A stretch of DNA of 64,000 bases, from contig NZ_FZOS01000006.1 in NCBI RefSeq assembly GCF_900188165.1, positions 62,001 through 126,000 on the forward strand. The letters run 5' to 3'. The DNA comes from Edaphosphingomonas laterariae. GTDB lineage: Bacteria; Pseudomonadota; Alphaproteobacteria; Sphingomonadales; Sphingomonadaceae. Below the pieces are notes generated by a model. That model saw nothing but the letters and a program-made list of their open reading frames with translations, did no database searches and had not been told where the DNA came from. A program made the position numbers and the translations under genes. Of the stretch, positions 25,651-34,474 are shown in pieces (the first letter of the stretch is position 1; each line of letters starts with the position of its first letter).

Positions 25651-26352
25651 CTAGTTGGTGATCCGGCCGAAGGGCACGAGCCGCCGCGCCATCATCGCGG
25701 CGGCCTTGCCGTCATTGGCGCGCAACGACGGCAGCAAGGTTTCGACCGCCCGCTTCACATGCCGATCGAGTGGCGTGGGCGCGGGCGCGGCGATCGCCGC
25801 CGTCGCCAGCTTGAGCGCGAGCGGCACATTCTTGGGATTCTCCCGAATCCGCAAGATCGCGGCCATCCCCGGGTAGAGCGCACGGTTGCCGCCCAGCGCG
25901 ACCGAGCGATCGAGCGCCGCATCGCCGGCGGACTGCCGCGCGCCGAGCGCCGTGCGGGCCAGAAGGCCACCCAGTTGGGCGATCGCATCGAGATGCCAGC
26001 CGGCGAGCAGCATCTGCGCTTCCGCATCGCGCGGATTGGCTTTCACCAGCTCCTCGAAAATCGCCCGCGCCGCCTTGGCATCGCCGATATTGCGCGCGAG
26101 CTTGCCGCGATAGCCGATCGCCACACCCCGTTGCAGCATCGCCTCGCGATCGCCCGGCCGGGCCGCCAGCACCGCATCGGCGCGCTGCAGCGCCTTGTCG
26201 ATCATCGCCAGCGCGGTCGCCTTGTCGCTGGTCTGATAGGCCGCGCTGACCATGATGTCGCGGGCGGTTTCGGCCGTCGCGTGCGCCGGGGCGGATGCGG
26301 CCATGAGGAGGAGGGACGTGCAGGCAATCGTCAGGTTACGCAAGATCGGCAT
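25651..26352 (-). CDS. periplasmic TPR-like protein
   Basis: A 233-residue exported protein. The start MPILRNLTIACT gives a signal peptide (TSLLLMAASAPAHA, cleavage near residue 25); 8 further in-frame codons upstream are not needed. The mature part is helical and TPR-like: ALAMIDKALQRADAVLAARPGDREAMLQRGVAIGYRG, AARAIFEELVKANPRDAEAQMLLAGWHLDAI, then a block similar to TRAP-T associated or hypothetical sphingomonad TPR proteins (YPGMAAILRIRENPKN). It may be a scaffold in the periplasm. No partner is indicated. It follows the GGDEF/EAL gene by 38 bases on the same strand and may be cotranscribed with it. Confidence 0.75.
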   Translation of the reverse strand: MPILRNLTIACTSLLLMAASAPAHATAETARDIMVSAAYQTSDKATALAMIDKALQRADAVLAARPGDREAMLQRGVAIGYRGKLARNIGDAKAARAIFEELVKANPRDAEAQMLLAGWHLDAIAQLGGLLARTALGARQSAGDAALDRSVALGGNRALYPGMAAILRIRENPKNVPLALKLATAAIAAPAPTPLDRHVKRAVETLLPSLRANDGKAAAMMARRLVPFGRITN

Positions 26353-26390
26353 TCCCCCATGACGCGCGGCAACCACCGGAGTTCCCGCAA

Positions 26391-28067
26391 TTATTCCGAC
26401 ATCAATTGCTGAAGCGCGCCTTCATCCAGCGGTGGCGCGCGCAGGAAGCCCTGATAGATGTTGCAGCCCTCCGCGGCGAGCAGCGCCAGTTGCTCCTCGG
26501 TCTCCACCCCTTCCGCGATGACGGCCAGCCCGAGCGAACGGGCCATTTCGATCACGCCGCGCACCACCACGCGATCGCGCGCCGAGCCCGTAATGTCCTG
26601 CGCCAGCCGCTGATCGATCTTGAGATAATCGAGCGGCAGCGCCTTGAGATAGGCGAGGCTGGAATAGCCCGTGCCGAAATCGTCGATCGCGACGCGCAGG
26701 CCCGCCGCGCGCAATTCGCCAAGGAAAGCGGCCGCCTGGCCAAGATCGTCGATCAGCCCGCTTTCGGTAACCTCCACCGTCAGCCGTGCGCGGGGGAAGC
26801 CTTCGTCATCCACCATCGCCAGCAGCCGCGCGGCGAAGCCGGGGCGGGCAATGTCGGCGGCGGTGACGTTCACCGCCAGCCGCAGATCGGCGAGTGCGCC
26901 CTGCCAGCCCGCCGCCATGCGGATCGCCTTGCGCTGCACATGTTCGGAAAGCTGGACCAGATAGTCCGAACGTTCGGCCGCCGCGAACAGCGTGGCAGCG
27001 CCCAGCGCCCCGCGTTCGGGGTGGTGCCAGCGCGCCAGCGCCTCGACACCGACGATCGCGCCGCTGGTTACGGAGACCTGCGGCTGGAACAGGATGCCGA
27101 TCTCGTCGCGATCGAGCGCGGCGCGCAGATCGACTTCAAGCCGGCTGTCATGCGCGGCCCGGGCCTCGCCCCCGGCGTCGAGCGCCAGCGCCCGCCCGCC
27201 ATCCCCCGTTTTGGCTTCGGCGAGCGCAAGGCTGGCGCGACGCAGCAGCGCAGCGCCCTGATCGGCGGCGTCGGCACAGGCGATGCCGATCCGGCAGGAT
27301 AATGCGATGACATGCTGGTCGACCGCGAAGGGCCGCGCGATCGCATCCTCCAGATCGGCGGCGATGCGGCGCGCATCGTCGATCGTGACCGGCGCCGCCA
27401 GCGCCACCGCGAACTCGGCCCCCGCCACCCGCGCCACGCAACCGCGCCGCGCCTCCGCCGGATCGAGCTGGCGTTCGATGCGGCGCGCGACCGCCTGCAA
27501 CGCCTTGTCCCCGGCCGAGGTGCCGAAGGCCGCGTTGATCGCCTCGAACCGCGTAACCGACAGCAGCATCGCCACGCAGGACGGGCCATCCAGCCCGGCG
27601 GCCGCCCCCTGTTTCAGCTGGCGGTCGATCCAGCGGCGCAACGCCGCGCCATCGGCCAGCCCGGTCAGTGCATCGCGGCTGCGCCGGTTGCGCACGCCAT
27701 CCTGATCGCCGGACGGCACGATCGCCGCGCGTGGGCGGCCACGGGCCAGGCGATCGGCATGGCGATCGGCAAAGCGCAGCATCTGCGCGAACTCAGCCTC
27801 GCCAAAGGGGCTCGCGAGATAATGGGTGGCGCCGGCGGCGTGCACCGCTTCCAGCGCGGCGACATCCCCGCGCGACAGGAGCACCAGCAACGCCGCCGCA
27901 TTGGTTTCCACCGGATCGGCGAGCCGGCGGACGGCGGCCAGCCCCTCATCCAGCGCGCCGCGCGCATCGACCACGGCCACCGAGGCGCCGCTGGCGAGGA
28001 AACGGCGCTCCGCATCGCCGGCGCCGCGTTTCAGGGCATCGGTCCGCCACCCCGCCCGCTCCGCCAT
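26391..28067 (-). CDS. GGDEF/EAL protein with degenerate GGDEF; probable c-di-GMP phosphodiesterase, 5' end uncertain
   Basis: From the first available ATG this is a 558-residue protein. It has a receiver-like or sensory region (about 1-110), a GGDEF domain whose active site reads AGAEF (residues 215-219), so cyclase activity is probably lost, and an EAL domain with VEALARW (341-347), VTESG, IDDFGTGYSS (461-470), Lys483 and AEGVETEEQ, all expected for an active phosphodiesterase. It should lower cyclic di-GMP and so favour motility over biofilm. Coding-like sequence (FLVSFRHRDEIAG) continues upstream of the ATG to a stop at 28170-28172 without ATG, GTG or TTG in frame, suggesting a frameshifted 5' end. 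Confidence 0.85.
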   Translation of the reverse strand: MAERAGWRTDALKRGAGDAERRFLASGASVAVVDARGALDEGLAAVRRLADPVETNAAALLVLLSRGDVAALEAVHAAGATHYLASPFGEAEFAQMLRFADRHADRLARGRPRAAIVPSGDQDGVRNRRSRDALTGLADGAALRRWIDRQLKQGAAAGLDGPSCVAMLLSVTRFEAINAAFGTSAGDKALQAVARRIERQLDPAEARRGCVARVAGAEFAVALAAPVTIDDARRIAADLEDAIARPFAVDQHVIALSCRIGIACADAADQGAALLRRASLALAEAKTGDGGRALALDAGGEARAAHDSRLEVDLRAALDRDEIGILFQPQVSVTSGAIVGVEALARWHHPERGALGAATLFAAAERSDYLVQLSEHVQRKAIRMAAGWQGALADLRLAVNVTAADIARPGFAARLLAMVDDEGFPRARLTVEVTESGLIDDLGQAAAFLGELRAAGLRVAIDDFGTGYSSLAYLKALPLDYLKIDQRLAQDITGSARDRVVVRGVIEMARSLGLAVIAEGVETEEQLALLAAEGCNIYQGFLRAPPLDEGALQQLMSE

Positions 28068-28336
28068 GCCGGCGATCTCGTCGCGGTGGCGGAAGGAAAC
28101 GAGGAAGATCGCGGGCGGCCCGCCGGGGGCGCTATCCGCATCGCTTTCAAGCCGGGACGCGATGTGCGGTCATCCTTCGGTCTGGAGTCCAGGCGATCTG
28201 GGGTTCGGGCGCGATGCTAATCCGGTTCGCGGCCGCCGCCAATGGCCGAAAATGCTGAGGCGTTACGTTAACGATACGAGCTGATCCGGCCGCAACGAGG
28301 GTTGCCCCGGCGCTGCGACCGCCGTAGCCTTCGTCC

Positions 28337-29356
28337 ATGACTGCGCAGGTTCAGGCGGGCGGACGGCCCCTGATCGACGGCTTCGGCCGGCGAATCACCT
28401 ATTTGCGCATTTCGGTTACCGATCGCTGCGACCTGCGCTGCCGTTATTGCATGGCCGAAGCGATGACCTTCATGCCGCGCGAACAGATCCTGTCGCTGGA
28501 GGAGATCGCCGCCGTTGCCGACGCATTCATTGCGCGCGGCGTCCGCAAGATCCGGCTGACGGGTGGTGAGCCTTTGATCCGCCGGGGCATTCCCGACCTG
28601 GCGAGGCTGATCGGCCGCCATATCGGCACCGGCGATCTCGACGAACTGACGCTGACCACCAACGGCACCAACCTGGCCCGTTCCGCCGACGCCCTGTTCG
28701 ATGCCGGCGTGCGCCGGGTGAATGTGAGCCTCGACAGCCGCGATCCGGCCGTGTTCCGCCACATCACCCGCTGGGGCGATGTCGACAAGGTGCTGGACGG
28801 CATTCGCGCCGCCAAGGCGGCCGGGCTGCGCGTGAAGATCAACATGGTCGCGCTCAAGGGGCTGAACGAGGCCGAGATCGAACCGATGCTGCGCTGGTGC
28901 GCGGGCGAAGGCCATGATCTGACGCTGATCGAAACCATGCCGCTCGGCATGATCGACGAGGATCGCACCGATCGCTATCTGCCGCTCGATGGCGTGCGCG
29001 ACGATCTCGCCAGCCGCTACACGCTGACCCCGCTGGCCGATCGCACCGGCGGGCCGGCCCGCTACCATCAGGTCACCGAACTCGGCGCGCGGATCGGCTT
29101 CATCACGCCGCTGACCGAGAATTTCTGTGCCGGCTGCAACCGGGTGCGGATCACCGCCACCGGCAAACTCTATATGTGCCTCGGCCATGACGATCGGGTC
29201 GATCTGCGCGCGGCGCTCCGCGAAGGCGGGCCGGCCGCGCTCGACGCGTTGCTGGACGAGGCCATGTCCCTGAAACCTTTGCGCCACGATTTCCGCATAG
29301 AAGAGCGGAATGCCGCCCCCGCGGTGCAACGACATATGAGCGTTACCGGCGGATGA
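28337..29356 (+). CDS. moaA: GTP 3',8-cyclase MoaA
   Basis: A 339-residue radical SAM enzyme that catalyses the first step of molybdenum cofactor synthesis, GTP to 3',8-cH2GTP. The SAM cluster motif is CxxxCxxC at Cys31, Cys35 and Cys38. The second C-terminal [4Fe-4S] cluster is CxxC...C at Cys264, Cys267 and Cys281. The sequence ends in the conserved Gly-Gly (SVTGG), which is needed for activity. The TGA overlaps the nadK start as ATGA (29353-29356). The Moco-dependent hydroxylase at 46.5 kb is a possible consumer. No other moa genes are present. Confidence 0.96.
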   Translation: MTAQVQAGGRPLIDGFGRRITYLRISVTDRCDLRCRYCMAEAMTFMPREQILSLEEIAAVADAFIARGVRKIRLTGGEPLIRRGIPDLARLIGRHIGTGDLDELTLTTNGTNLARSADALFDAGVRRVNVSLDSRDPAVFRHITRWGDVDKVLDGIRAAKAAGLRVKINMVALKGLNEAEIEPMLRWCAGEGHDLTLIETMPLGMIDEDRTDRYLPLDGVRDDLASRYTLTPLADRTGGPARYHQVTELGARIGFITPLTENFCAGCNRVRITATGKLYMCLGHDDRVDLRAALREGGPAALDALLDEAMSLKPLRHDFRIEERNAAPAVQRHMSVTGG

Positions 29357-30129
29357 CCGCAGAACTCAAGCTTGCCCTGATCCATTCCCCGACCGAACCC
29401 GCCCAGGAGGCGGCCAAGGTGCTGCGCGACCGTTACGAATGGGTGCCGATCGAACAGGCGACGATGGCCGTCGCGCTGGGCGGAGACGGCTTCCTGCTCC
29501 AGACGCTGCACGGCATGCTCGATCGGCGGCGTATCCTGCCCGTGTTCGGCATGAACCTTGGCACCGTCGGCTTCCTGATGAACGAATGGAGCCCCGACCT
29601 GCTCGAAAATCGGATCGAGCGGGCCAAGACCTTCACCGTCACGCCGCTGCGCATGGAGATCGTGACGGTGGATGGCGAAAGCGTGTCCTATCCCGCGATC
29701 AACGAAGTCTCGCTGCTTCGCGAAACGCGGCAGACAGCGAAGCTGGAAGTGCTGGTCAACGATCGTGTCGTGATGCCGGAACTGGTGTGCGACGGCGTGC
29801 TCGTTTCCACCCCCGCCGGTTCGACCGCCTATAATCTTTCTGCGCAAGGGCCGATCCTGCCGCTCGATTCGGCGCTGATCGCGCTCACCCCGATCAGCCC
29901 CTTCCGCCCCCGGCGGTGGCGCGGCGCGATTCTGCCCGAACGGACGCGAATCATGTTCCGCGTGCTCGATCCCGTCAAACGTCCGGTCAGCGCCGTGGCC
30001 GATCAGCGCGAAGTGCGCGACGTCGCCACCGTGGCGGTCGCCATTGATCGCGCCAGTTCGCTGACCCTGCTGTTCGACCCGGAACACGCGCTGGACGACC
30101 GGATTACGATGGAACAGTTCGCCGTTTAA
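29353..30129 (+). CDS. nadK: NAD kinase
   Basis: A 258-residue NAD kinase making NADP from NAD and ATP in the cytoplasm. The motifs are VALGGDGFLLQTLH (GGDG at residues 43-46), FGMNLGTVGFLMNE, and the central ELVCDGVLVSTPAGSTAYNLSAQGPILP, which carries the Asp and the glycine/threonine-rich NAD site. The C-terminus has VADQREVRDV. Length is normal for alphaproteobacteria, and it is co-translated with moaA. A hairpin follows its stop. Confidence 0.95.
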   Translation: MTAELKLALIHSPTEPAQEAAKVLRDRYEWVPIEQATMAVALGGDGFLLQTLHGMLDRRRILPVFGMNLGTVGFLMNEWSPDLLENRIERAKTFTVTPLRMEIVTVDGESVSYPAINEVSLLRETRQTAKLEVLVNDRVVMPELVCDGVLVSTPAGSTAYNLSAQGPILPLDSALIALTPISPFRPRRWRGAILPERTRIMFRVLDPVKRPVSAVADQREVRDVATVAVAIDRASSLTLLFDPEHALDDRITMEQFAV

Positions 30130-30131
30130 AA

Positions 30132-30159
30132 AAGGTGGAATTGGGGGGGTTGCCACCTT
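30132..30159 (+). terminator. hairpin after nadK
   Basis: A stem AAGGTGG (30132-30138) and CCACCTT (30153-30159) with a 14-base G-rich loop, directly after the nadK stop. A run of A precedes it and no T-tract follows, so it is a weak terminator candidate before tRNA-Asn. Confidence 0.4.
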
Positions 30160-30218
30160 CGCCAAGCCGCTGCTATAGGCGCGCCTCGCTTCGACGCCAT
30201 GTCGCAGCGGATGAGTGT

Positions 30219-30293
30219 TCCCCGGTAGCTCAGCGGTAGAGCATCCGACTGTTAATCGGACGGCCGCCTGTTCGAATCAGGCCCGGGGAGCCA
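30219..30293 (+). tRNA. tRNA-Asn (anticodon GTT)
   Basis: A complete cloverleaf: acceptor TCCCCGG pairs with CCGGGGA, D-arm AGCTCAGCGGTAGAGC, anticodon stem TCCGA/TCGGA with loop CTGTTAA (anticodon GTT at 30251-30253), T-arm TGTTCGAATCA, discriminator G and encoded CCA at 30291-30293. Length is 75 bases with CCA. Confidence 0.96.
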
Positions 30294-30303
30294 CTCCACC
30301 TTC

Positions 30304-30354
30304 CTGAAAATCTGCGATTTTCCAGCGAGGGCGGAGCTATGCCGAAAGCGGCAT
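30304..30354. terminator. two hairpins downstream of tRNA-Asn
   Basis: First hairpin: GAAAATC (30306-30312), loop TGC, GATTTTC (30316-30322), extended by CT/AG with a bulge. Second hairpin: ATGCCG (30339-30344), loop AAAG, CGGCAT (30349-30354). The first, with its T-rich 3' arm, probably ends the tRNA transcript. The rest of 30294-30539 holds no gene that I can support. Confidence 0.5.
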
Positions 30355-30539
30355 TCCCACACCCGTTCCCACATCCAAATGTTCGCAGATCGCCCTGATA
30401 CGCAGTGGCAGGCACCGTCGGGAAAGCCTCGCCCGCCACGACAGTTCAACGGCGAATCTCAAGCGCAGAGGCGGCAGCGCGATCGAACGCGCCCCGCCCC
30501 CGCCAATTTGCCGGTATCAGTTGGTCAGCCGCGCCCGGC

Positions 30540-31928
30540 TTAGAAATCCAGTTCGATGCGCGTGCCGACAACGTGGAGATTATAGTCGTTGCCGCTGGTC
30601 GAGTTGATCGCGGCATCGTCGTACATCAGATAGCCGTAATTCAGGTTGAGGCGCAGATAATCGATCGGCGTCCACACCAGGGCGGCGATGATCGCGTTCT
30701 GCTTGCCGCCGACGATCCCGGCCGAGCGATCGATCAGATCGAGATAATCGTAGCGCAGGTTGAGCTGGAGCGCGCCCATGCCGCCATCGTTCAGCGGGCT
30801 GGCCGGATTGACGCCTCCGAAGATGCCATTCTTGTAGCTGCGCGTATCGCCCTTGGTGAAGAAATAGCCGACCTCCGCATAGCCGCCGAAGAAGCCCGCC
30901 GTGGGCGCATCGCGCTGATCGGAGCGCAGCCAGTGCACTTCGCCCACCGCATGCCAGGGGCCGCTGATCATCGCGGCCTCGGCGCCATAATGCACCTCGT
31001 TCTCGACATTCATCGACGGCGTGGCGAGCACGCGGCTGTTGGTGCCGTGGAGATAGGGGCGCTGGCGATAGCGCGTCGACGAATCGGTCAGCCGGTTCAG
31101 CGTGCGCCAATGGCCCGAAGCGCCGAAATGGAGCTGGGTGCCATCGACCTTGGGGGCGAACACGATACGGCCGTCGACGCCGTAGCTGTTATTTTCGTCG
31201 CCGCCGTCCGGCCCGTCGCTGTCGTTCGAAAGCGCGCCGATATCGTCGGTGAACAGGCCCGCCTGGAATAGCCAGTCCTTCGCGCGATATTGCGCCGCGA
31301 TGCCCAGCCGCCGTTCGAAGTTGAACGCATCGGTGAAGGCCGCGCGCTCCATCGTCGATCCGGTGGTATCGCCGGTCAGTTCGTCGAGCGACTGGAACTG
31401 GTTCTGATTGCCGATGCTGATCAGCCAGGACTTGGTTTCATAGGTGACGAAGGTGTCGACCAGATCGACCGCATTGTCGGACAGCTCGACTTCCAGCTTG
31501 TAGCCGATGCCGCCGCCCAGCTTGCCTTCACCACCCAGCCGGATGCGGCGGAACTCGCTGGTCGAACCGAAACCCTGGTCGCTGGTGCCATCGGGCGGCG
31601 TCACATAGCCGGCATCGGCCTGGATGCGGCCCTTGACCTTGAAGGCGCGATCCTCGCTGACGAATTGCGGCGATCCCTTCCACTGGATCGTCGTGGCCGG
31701 CGGCGGGGCTTTCGCGGCAGCGGCGGGCGCCGCGGGTGCGGCCGCCGGCGTTTCCGGCCCGAGCCGGTTTTCGACGTCGGCCAGCTTCGCCTTCAGTTCC
31801 CGGATCTCCTGGCGCAGCGCTTCTGCCTCGGCCGCGCTGATCGTCTGCGCGGCAAGCGGAGCCGGCAGGGCCAGCGCAAGGCCGATGCCGAACGGCACCG
31901 CCACGGGAAACTTCAGGAACGCAGACAT
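30540..31928 (-). CDS. OprO/OprP-type outer membrane porin
   Basis: A 462-residue porin. The signal peptide (VAVPFGIGLALALPAPLAAQ) is followed by a coiled coil (ISAAEAEALRQEIRELKAKLADVENRL, about residues 30-56), typical of phosphate-selective porin O and P relatives, and an Ala/Pro linker. The barrel starts with QWKGSPQFVSEDRAFKVKGRIQADAGYV and ends in Phe (GTRIELDF), the outer-membrane C-terminal signature. The coiled coil would form a trimeric periplasmic stalk. Such porins pass phosphate, pyrophosphate or other anions; specificity is not deducible here. It stands alone. No Pho box was found by eye. Confidence 0.87.
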   Translation of the reverse strand: MSAFLKFPVAVPFGIGLALALPAPLAAQTISAAEAEALRQEIRELKAKLADVENRLGPETPAAAPAAPAAAAKAPPPATTIQWKGSPQFVSEDRAFKVKGRIQADAGYVTPPDGTSDQGFGSTSEFRRIRLGGEGKLGGGIGYKLEVELSDNAVDLVDTFVTYETKSWLISIGNQNQFQSLDELTGDTTGSTMERAAFTDAFNFERRLGIAAQYRAKDWLFQAGLFTDDIGALSNDSDGPDGGDENNSYGVDGRIVFAPKVDGTQLHFGASGHWRTLNRLTDSSTRYRQRPYLHGTNSRVLATPSMNVENEVHYGAEAAMISGPWHAVGEVHWLRSDQRDAPTAGFFGGYAEVGYFFTKGDTRSYKNGIFGGVNPASPLNDGGMGALQLNLRYDYLDLIDRSAGIVGGKQNAIIAALVWTPIDYLRLNLNYGYLMYDDAAINSTSGNDYNLHVVGTRIELDF

Positions 31929-32009
31929 GCGGGGGCCCCCTACGGACGCATTGTTGCTGTTCCGATCGACTTTTGTGTCAAAATGTCAATAGCGCGGCCA
32001 GCCGGGGCC

Positions 32010-32807
32010 TCATTCCGGCAACTGGGGTTCCCACGGCACGCCGTTGATATGGCCGCCGCCATCCACGAACAGCGTGTTGCCCGTCATGTAGCGGCTGTCC
32101 TCCGAGGCGAGGAACACCGCCACCGGGCCGATATCGCGTTCGGGATCGCCCACCCAGCCCATCGGCACGGCGGCGGCCGTCTTCGCCGCATTTTCCGGGC
32201 TCATCGCGGCATAGCGTTCATATGCGGCCGATGCCGCGCCGGGGCAGATGACATTGGCGGTGATGCCGTGCTTCGCCCATTCGCGCGCCGCCGTGCGGGT
32301 GAGCGCGCGCACCGCTTCCTTGGCGACATTATATTCGGCCGAATAAAGATGCGCGTTGACGCCGTTCAGCGAGCACATGTTGATGATCCGGCCCCAGCGC
32401 CGTTCCTTCATCGACGGGAACACCGCCTGCATCGCCCAGAAGGTTGGCCACAGCGCCATTTGCAGCCCGCCGGCCATGATCTCCTCGCTCTTGTCCTCCA
32501 GCCGGGCGACGGTCGATCCGCCCCAGGCGTTGTTGACGAGGATGTCGACCGCGCCAAAACGCGCGGTGGCGGCGTCGATCGCGCCGAGCAGCTGGCCGCG
32601 ATCGCGCACGTCGGTGGCGACGGCCAGGCTGTCCACACCGAAATCGTCGCGCAGGGCCTGCGCGGTGCGTTCGCCCAGTTCGGCCTGGAAATCCGCGATC
32701 ACCACCGCCGCGCCTTCGGCCGCCATGCGCCGCGCCATGCCGCGCCCGATGCCTTCGCCGCCGCCGGTGATGAGCGCGGTGCGCCCCTGAAGCCTGCCCT
32801 GCGCCAT
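32010..32807 (-). CDS. SDR-family NAD(P)-dependent oxidoreductase
   Basis: A 265-residue classical short-chain dehydrogenase. The cofactor site is ALITGGGEGIGRGMA (about residues 11-25), the central strand is NNAWGG (a variant of NNAG), the catalytic Ser is in INMCSLNGV, and the YNVAKEA motif holds the Tyr and Lys. The C-terminus MTGNTLFVDGGGHINGVPW is typical. Start ATG 32807 is favoured because GGGAG lies 5 bases before it; GTG 32813 is possible. It is the last gene of the epoxide hydrolase-RidA-SDR operon (29-base gap to RidA) and would oxidise a hydroxyl product of the pathway. Substrate unknown. Confidence 0.88.
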   Translation of the reverse strand: MAQGRLQGRTALITGGGEGIGRGMARRMAAEGAAVVIADFQAELGERTAQALRDDFGVDSLAVATDVRDRGQLLGAIDAATARFGAVDILVNNAWGGSTVARLEDKSEEIMAGGLQMALWPTFWAMQAVFPSMKERRWGRIINMCSLNGVNAHLYSAEYNVAKEAVRALTRTAAREWAKHGITANVICPGAASAAYERYAAMSPENAAKTAAAVPMGWVGDPERDIGPVAVFLASEDSRYMTGNTLFVDGGGHINGVPWEPQLPE

Positions 32808-32836
32808 ATCCACTCCCTAACGTTTCTTTCTGTCGT

Positions 32837-33241
32837 TCAGTCGATCGCGACGACGGTGGTCATCTCGATCTCCAGCCCTTCCAGCGCCAGCCGCTCGATA
32901 CCGATCACCGAGGACGCGTTGGCGGGGAAAGGCTGGCCGTCGAGCGCCACGTTCATCGCCGCCACGAAGCGCTGGAACTTCTCGTCGGTCAAGCCGACGA
33001 TGTAGAAGGTCATGCTGACCACGTCCGCCGTCGTCGCGCCCAGCGCGGCAAGCGCATGCGCGACATTGCGGAAGGCGAGCACCACCTGATCGTGAAAATC
33101 CCGGCTGGGCAGTTGCAGGCTGGTGTCGAGCGCGGTCTGCCCGGCGATATGGGCCAGCCGCTTGCCGGCCGGCGGCACGGAAATCTGCGCGAAGCCGTCT
33201 AGCTTGAACAGGCTGTCGGGGTTGATGTGCTGGACGCTCAT
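32837..33241 (-). CDS. RidA (YjgF/YER057c/UK114) family protein
   Basis: A 134-residue single-domain protein of the RidA/YjgF family. It has the N-terminal PDSLFKLDGFAQISVPPAGKRLAHIAGQTALD, then FRNVAHALAALGATTADVVSMTFYIV, and near the end SSVIGIERLALEGLEIEMTTVVAID. The canonical imine deaminase arginine (in an R-x-x-V context near residue 105) is not clearly present. It may therefore belong to the wider RidA superfamily found in degradation operons rather than the housekeeping enamine deaminase. ATG 33241 gives the proper domain start; the 47 upstream in-frame codons are shadow. Middle gene of the operon. Confidence 0.87.
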   Translation of the reverse strand: MSVQHINPDSLFKLDGFAQISVPPAGKRLAHIAGQTALDTSLQLPSRDFHDQVVLAFRNVAHALAALGATTADVVSMTFYIVGLTDEKFQRFVAAMNVALDGQPFPANASSVIGIERLALEGLEIEMTTVVAID

Positions 33242-33269
33242 GATGGTTCCTGCTTTGGGGTGTGAAGGG

Positions 33270-34421
33270 TCAGGCGGCGCGAAGGTCGCGCAGCGCGGCG
33301 CGCAGTTCGTCCACGAACAAGGCGGGCTGCTCCATCGCGGCGAAATGGCCGCCCTTGGGCAGATCGGCCCAGCGCACGACATTGTAGCTCTTCTCCACCG
33401 TGCTGCGCGGGAAGCGGGCCAGTTCGCCGGGGAAGTTCGCCACCGCCACCGGCTTTTCCACCCGTGCGCCCGCCGGCACAGGTTCGTCGAACACGCCGCG
33501 ATAGAGCCAGGACGCGGTGCCGAACGTATCGGTGACGAGATAGACCATCAGATTGTCGATGATCCGGTCGCGCGTATAGACCGACCAGAGATCGCCATCG
33601 ACGAGTTCGGACCAGGTGTGGAACTTCTCGACGATCCACGCGGCGACGCCCAGCGGGCTATCCGCCATCGCGTGATCGAGCGTCACCGGCTTGGTCGACT
33701 GGATGACCATATAGCCGCTTTCCCCCCGCCAGATATTCTGGAGATTCTGGGCGGCGGCGATCTCCTCCTCGGTCTGCGGATGCGCGTCCGGGTTGGTCCA
33801 GCCGAAAGTGAAGTTGAGGTGGATGGCGCGGCACCCCTGCCCTTCATAGCCGAGCCAGCCGGACACCGAAGACCCCCAGTCGCCCCCTTGCGCGATATAG
33901 CTGGCATAGCCGAGTTCCTCGCGCATCAGCGTGTCGAAGGCACGCGCGATGGTGCGCGGGCCGATCGGCCGGGCAGGCTTGGACGAAAAGCCGTAGCCGA
34001 TCAGCGAGGGGATCACGACCGACACCGCATCGGCCGGATCGCCGCCAAAGCGCGCCGGATCGGTCAGCGGTTCGATCACCTCCATGAATTCCACGAAGGA
34101 GCCGGGCCAGCCATGGGTGATGATCACCGGCGTCGGGTTCGGCCCCTTGCCCTGGACATGGATGAAATGGACGTCATAGGCCGCGCCGTCGACCTCGACA
34201 TGGCCCTTGAAGTGGGGAAAGCGGTTGAGTTCCCGCTCTCGCGCGCGCCAGTCATATCCGGTCAGCCAATAATCGACGAGGCTCCGCATCTCGGCGATGC
34301 TGGCGCCATAGGCCCAGGGATCGCCCGCCGCCGGCGTCGGCCAATGCGCGTCCTTCAGCCGCCGTGCGATCCAGTCGAGCTTGTCCTGCGGCACCGCGAT
34401 GGTGAAGGGGGTGATGCTCAT
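33270..34421 (-). CDS. epoxide hydrolase, alpha/beta fold (EHN domain)
   Basis: A 383-residue epoxide hydrolase. The N-terminal EHN domain (ITPFTIAVPQDKLDWIARRLKDAHWP) wraps the alpha/beta hydrolase core. The oxyanion loop is HGWPG (103-107), the nucleophile elbow GGDWG has Asp181, and the catalytic His is in GGHFAAMEQP (about 359). The substrate-activating Tyr residues are probably in GYGFSSKP and the cap. It resembles juvenile-hormone/microsomal-type enzymes, which open epoxides to diols. Start MSITPF at 34421 is used; 7 more codons are in frame. It is the first gene of the operon, with the TTAGAGCG palindrome about 54 bases upstream. Confidence 0.9.
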   Translation of the reverse strand: MSITPFTIAVPQDKLDWIARRLKDAHWPTPAAGDPWAYGASIAEMRSLVDYWLTGYDWRARERELNRFPHFKGHVEVDGAAYDVHFIHVQGKGPNPTPVIITHGWPGSFVEFMEVIEPLTDPARFGGDPADAVSVVIPSLIGYGFSSKPARPIGPRTIARAFDTLMREELGYASYIAQGGDWGSSVSGWLGYEGQGCRAIHLNFTFGWTNPDAHPQTEEEIAAAQNLQNIWRGESGYMVIQSTKPVTLDHAMADSPLGVAAWIVEKFHTWSELVDGDLWSVYTRDRIIDNLMVYLVTDTFGTASWLYRGVFDEPVPAGARVEKPVAVANFPGELARFPRSTVEKSYNVVRWADLPKGGHFAAMEQPALFVDELRAALRDLRAA

Positions 34422-34474
34422 TGCCGGCCATCCTCCGATCATTGTTCATGGCGTCTGTCGCCTTCGACGGAAGA

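Noticed and set aside
28337-29356. Moco riboswitch in front of moaA
   Set aside because: I looked for a structured leader upstream of moaA (28230-28336) and found only a short CGTTA-CGT-TAACG dyad, not enough for a Moco RNA motif.
30230-30449. Minus-strand ORFs with PGPDSNRRPSD over tRNA-Asn
   Set aside because: Same artefact: translation of the tRNA complement. I considered an integrase remnant at the tRNA but saw no integrase motif and no duplicated tRNA 3' end within the window.
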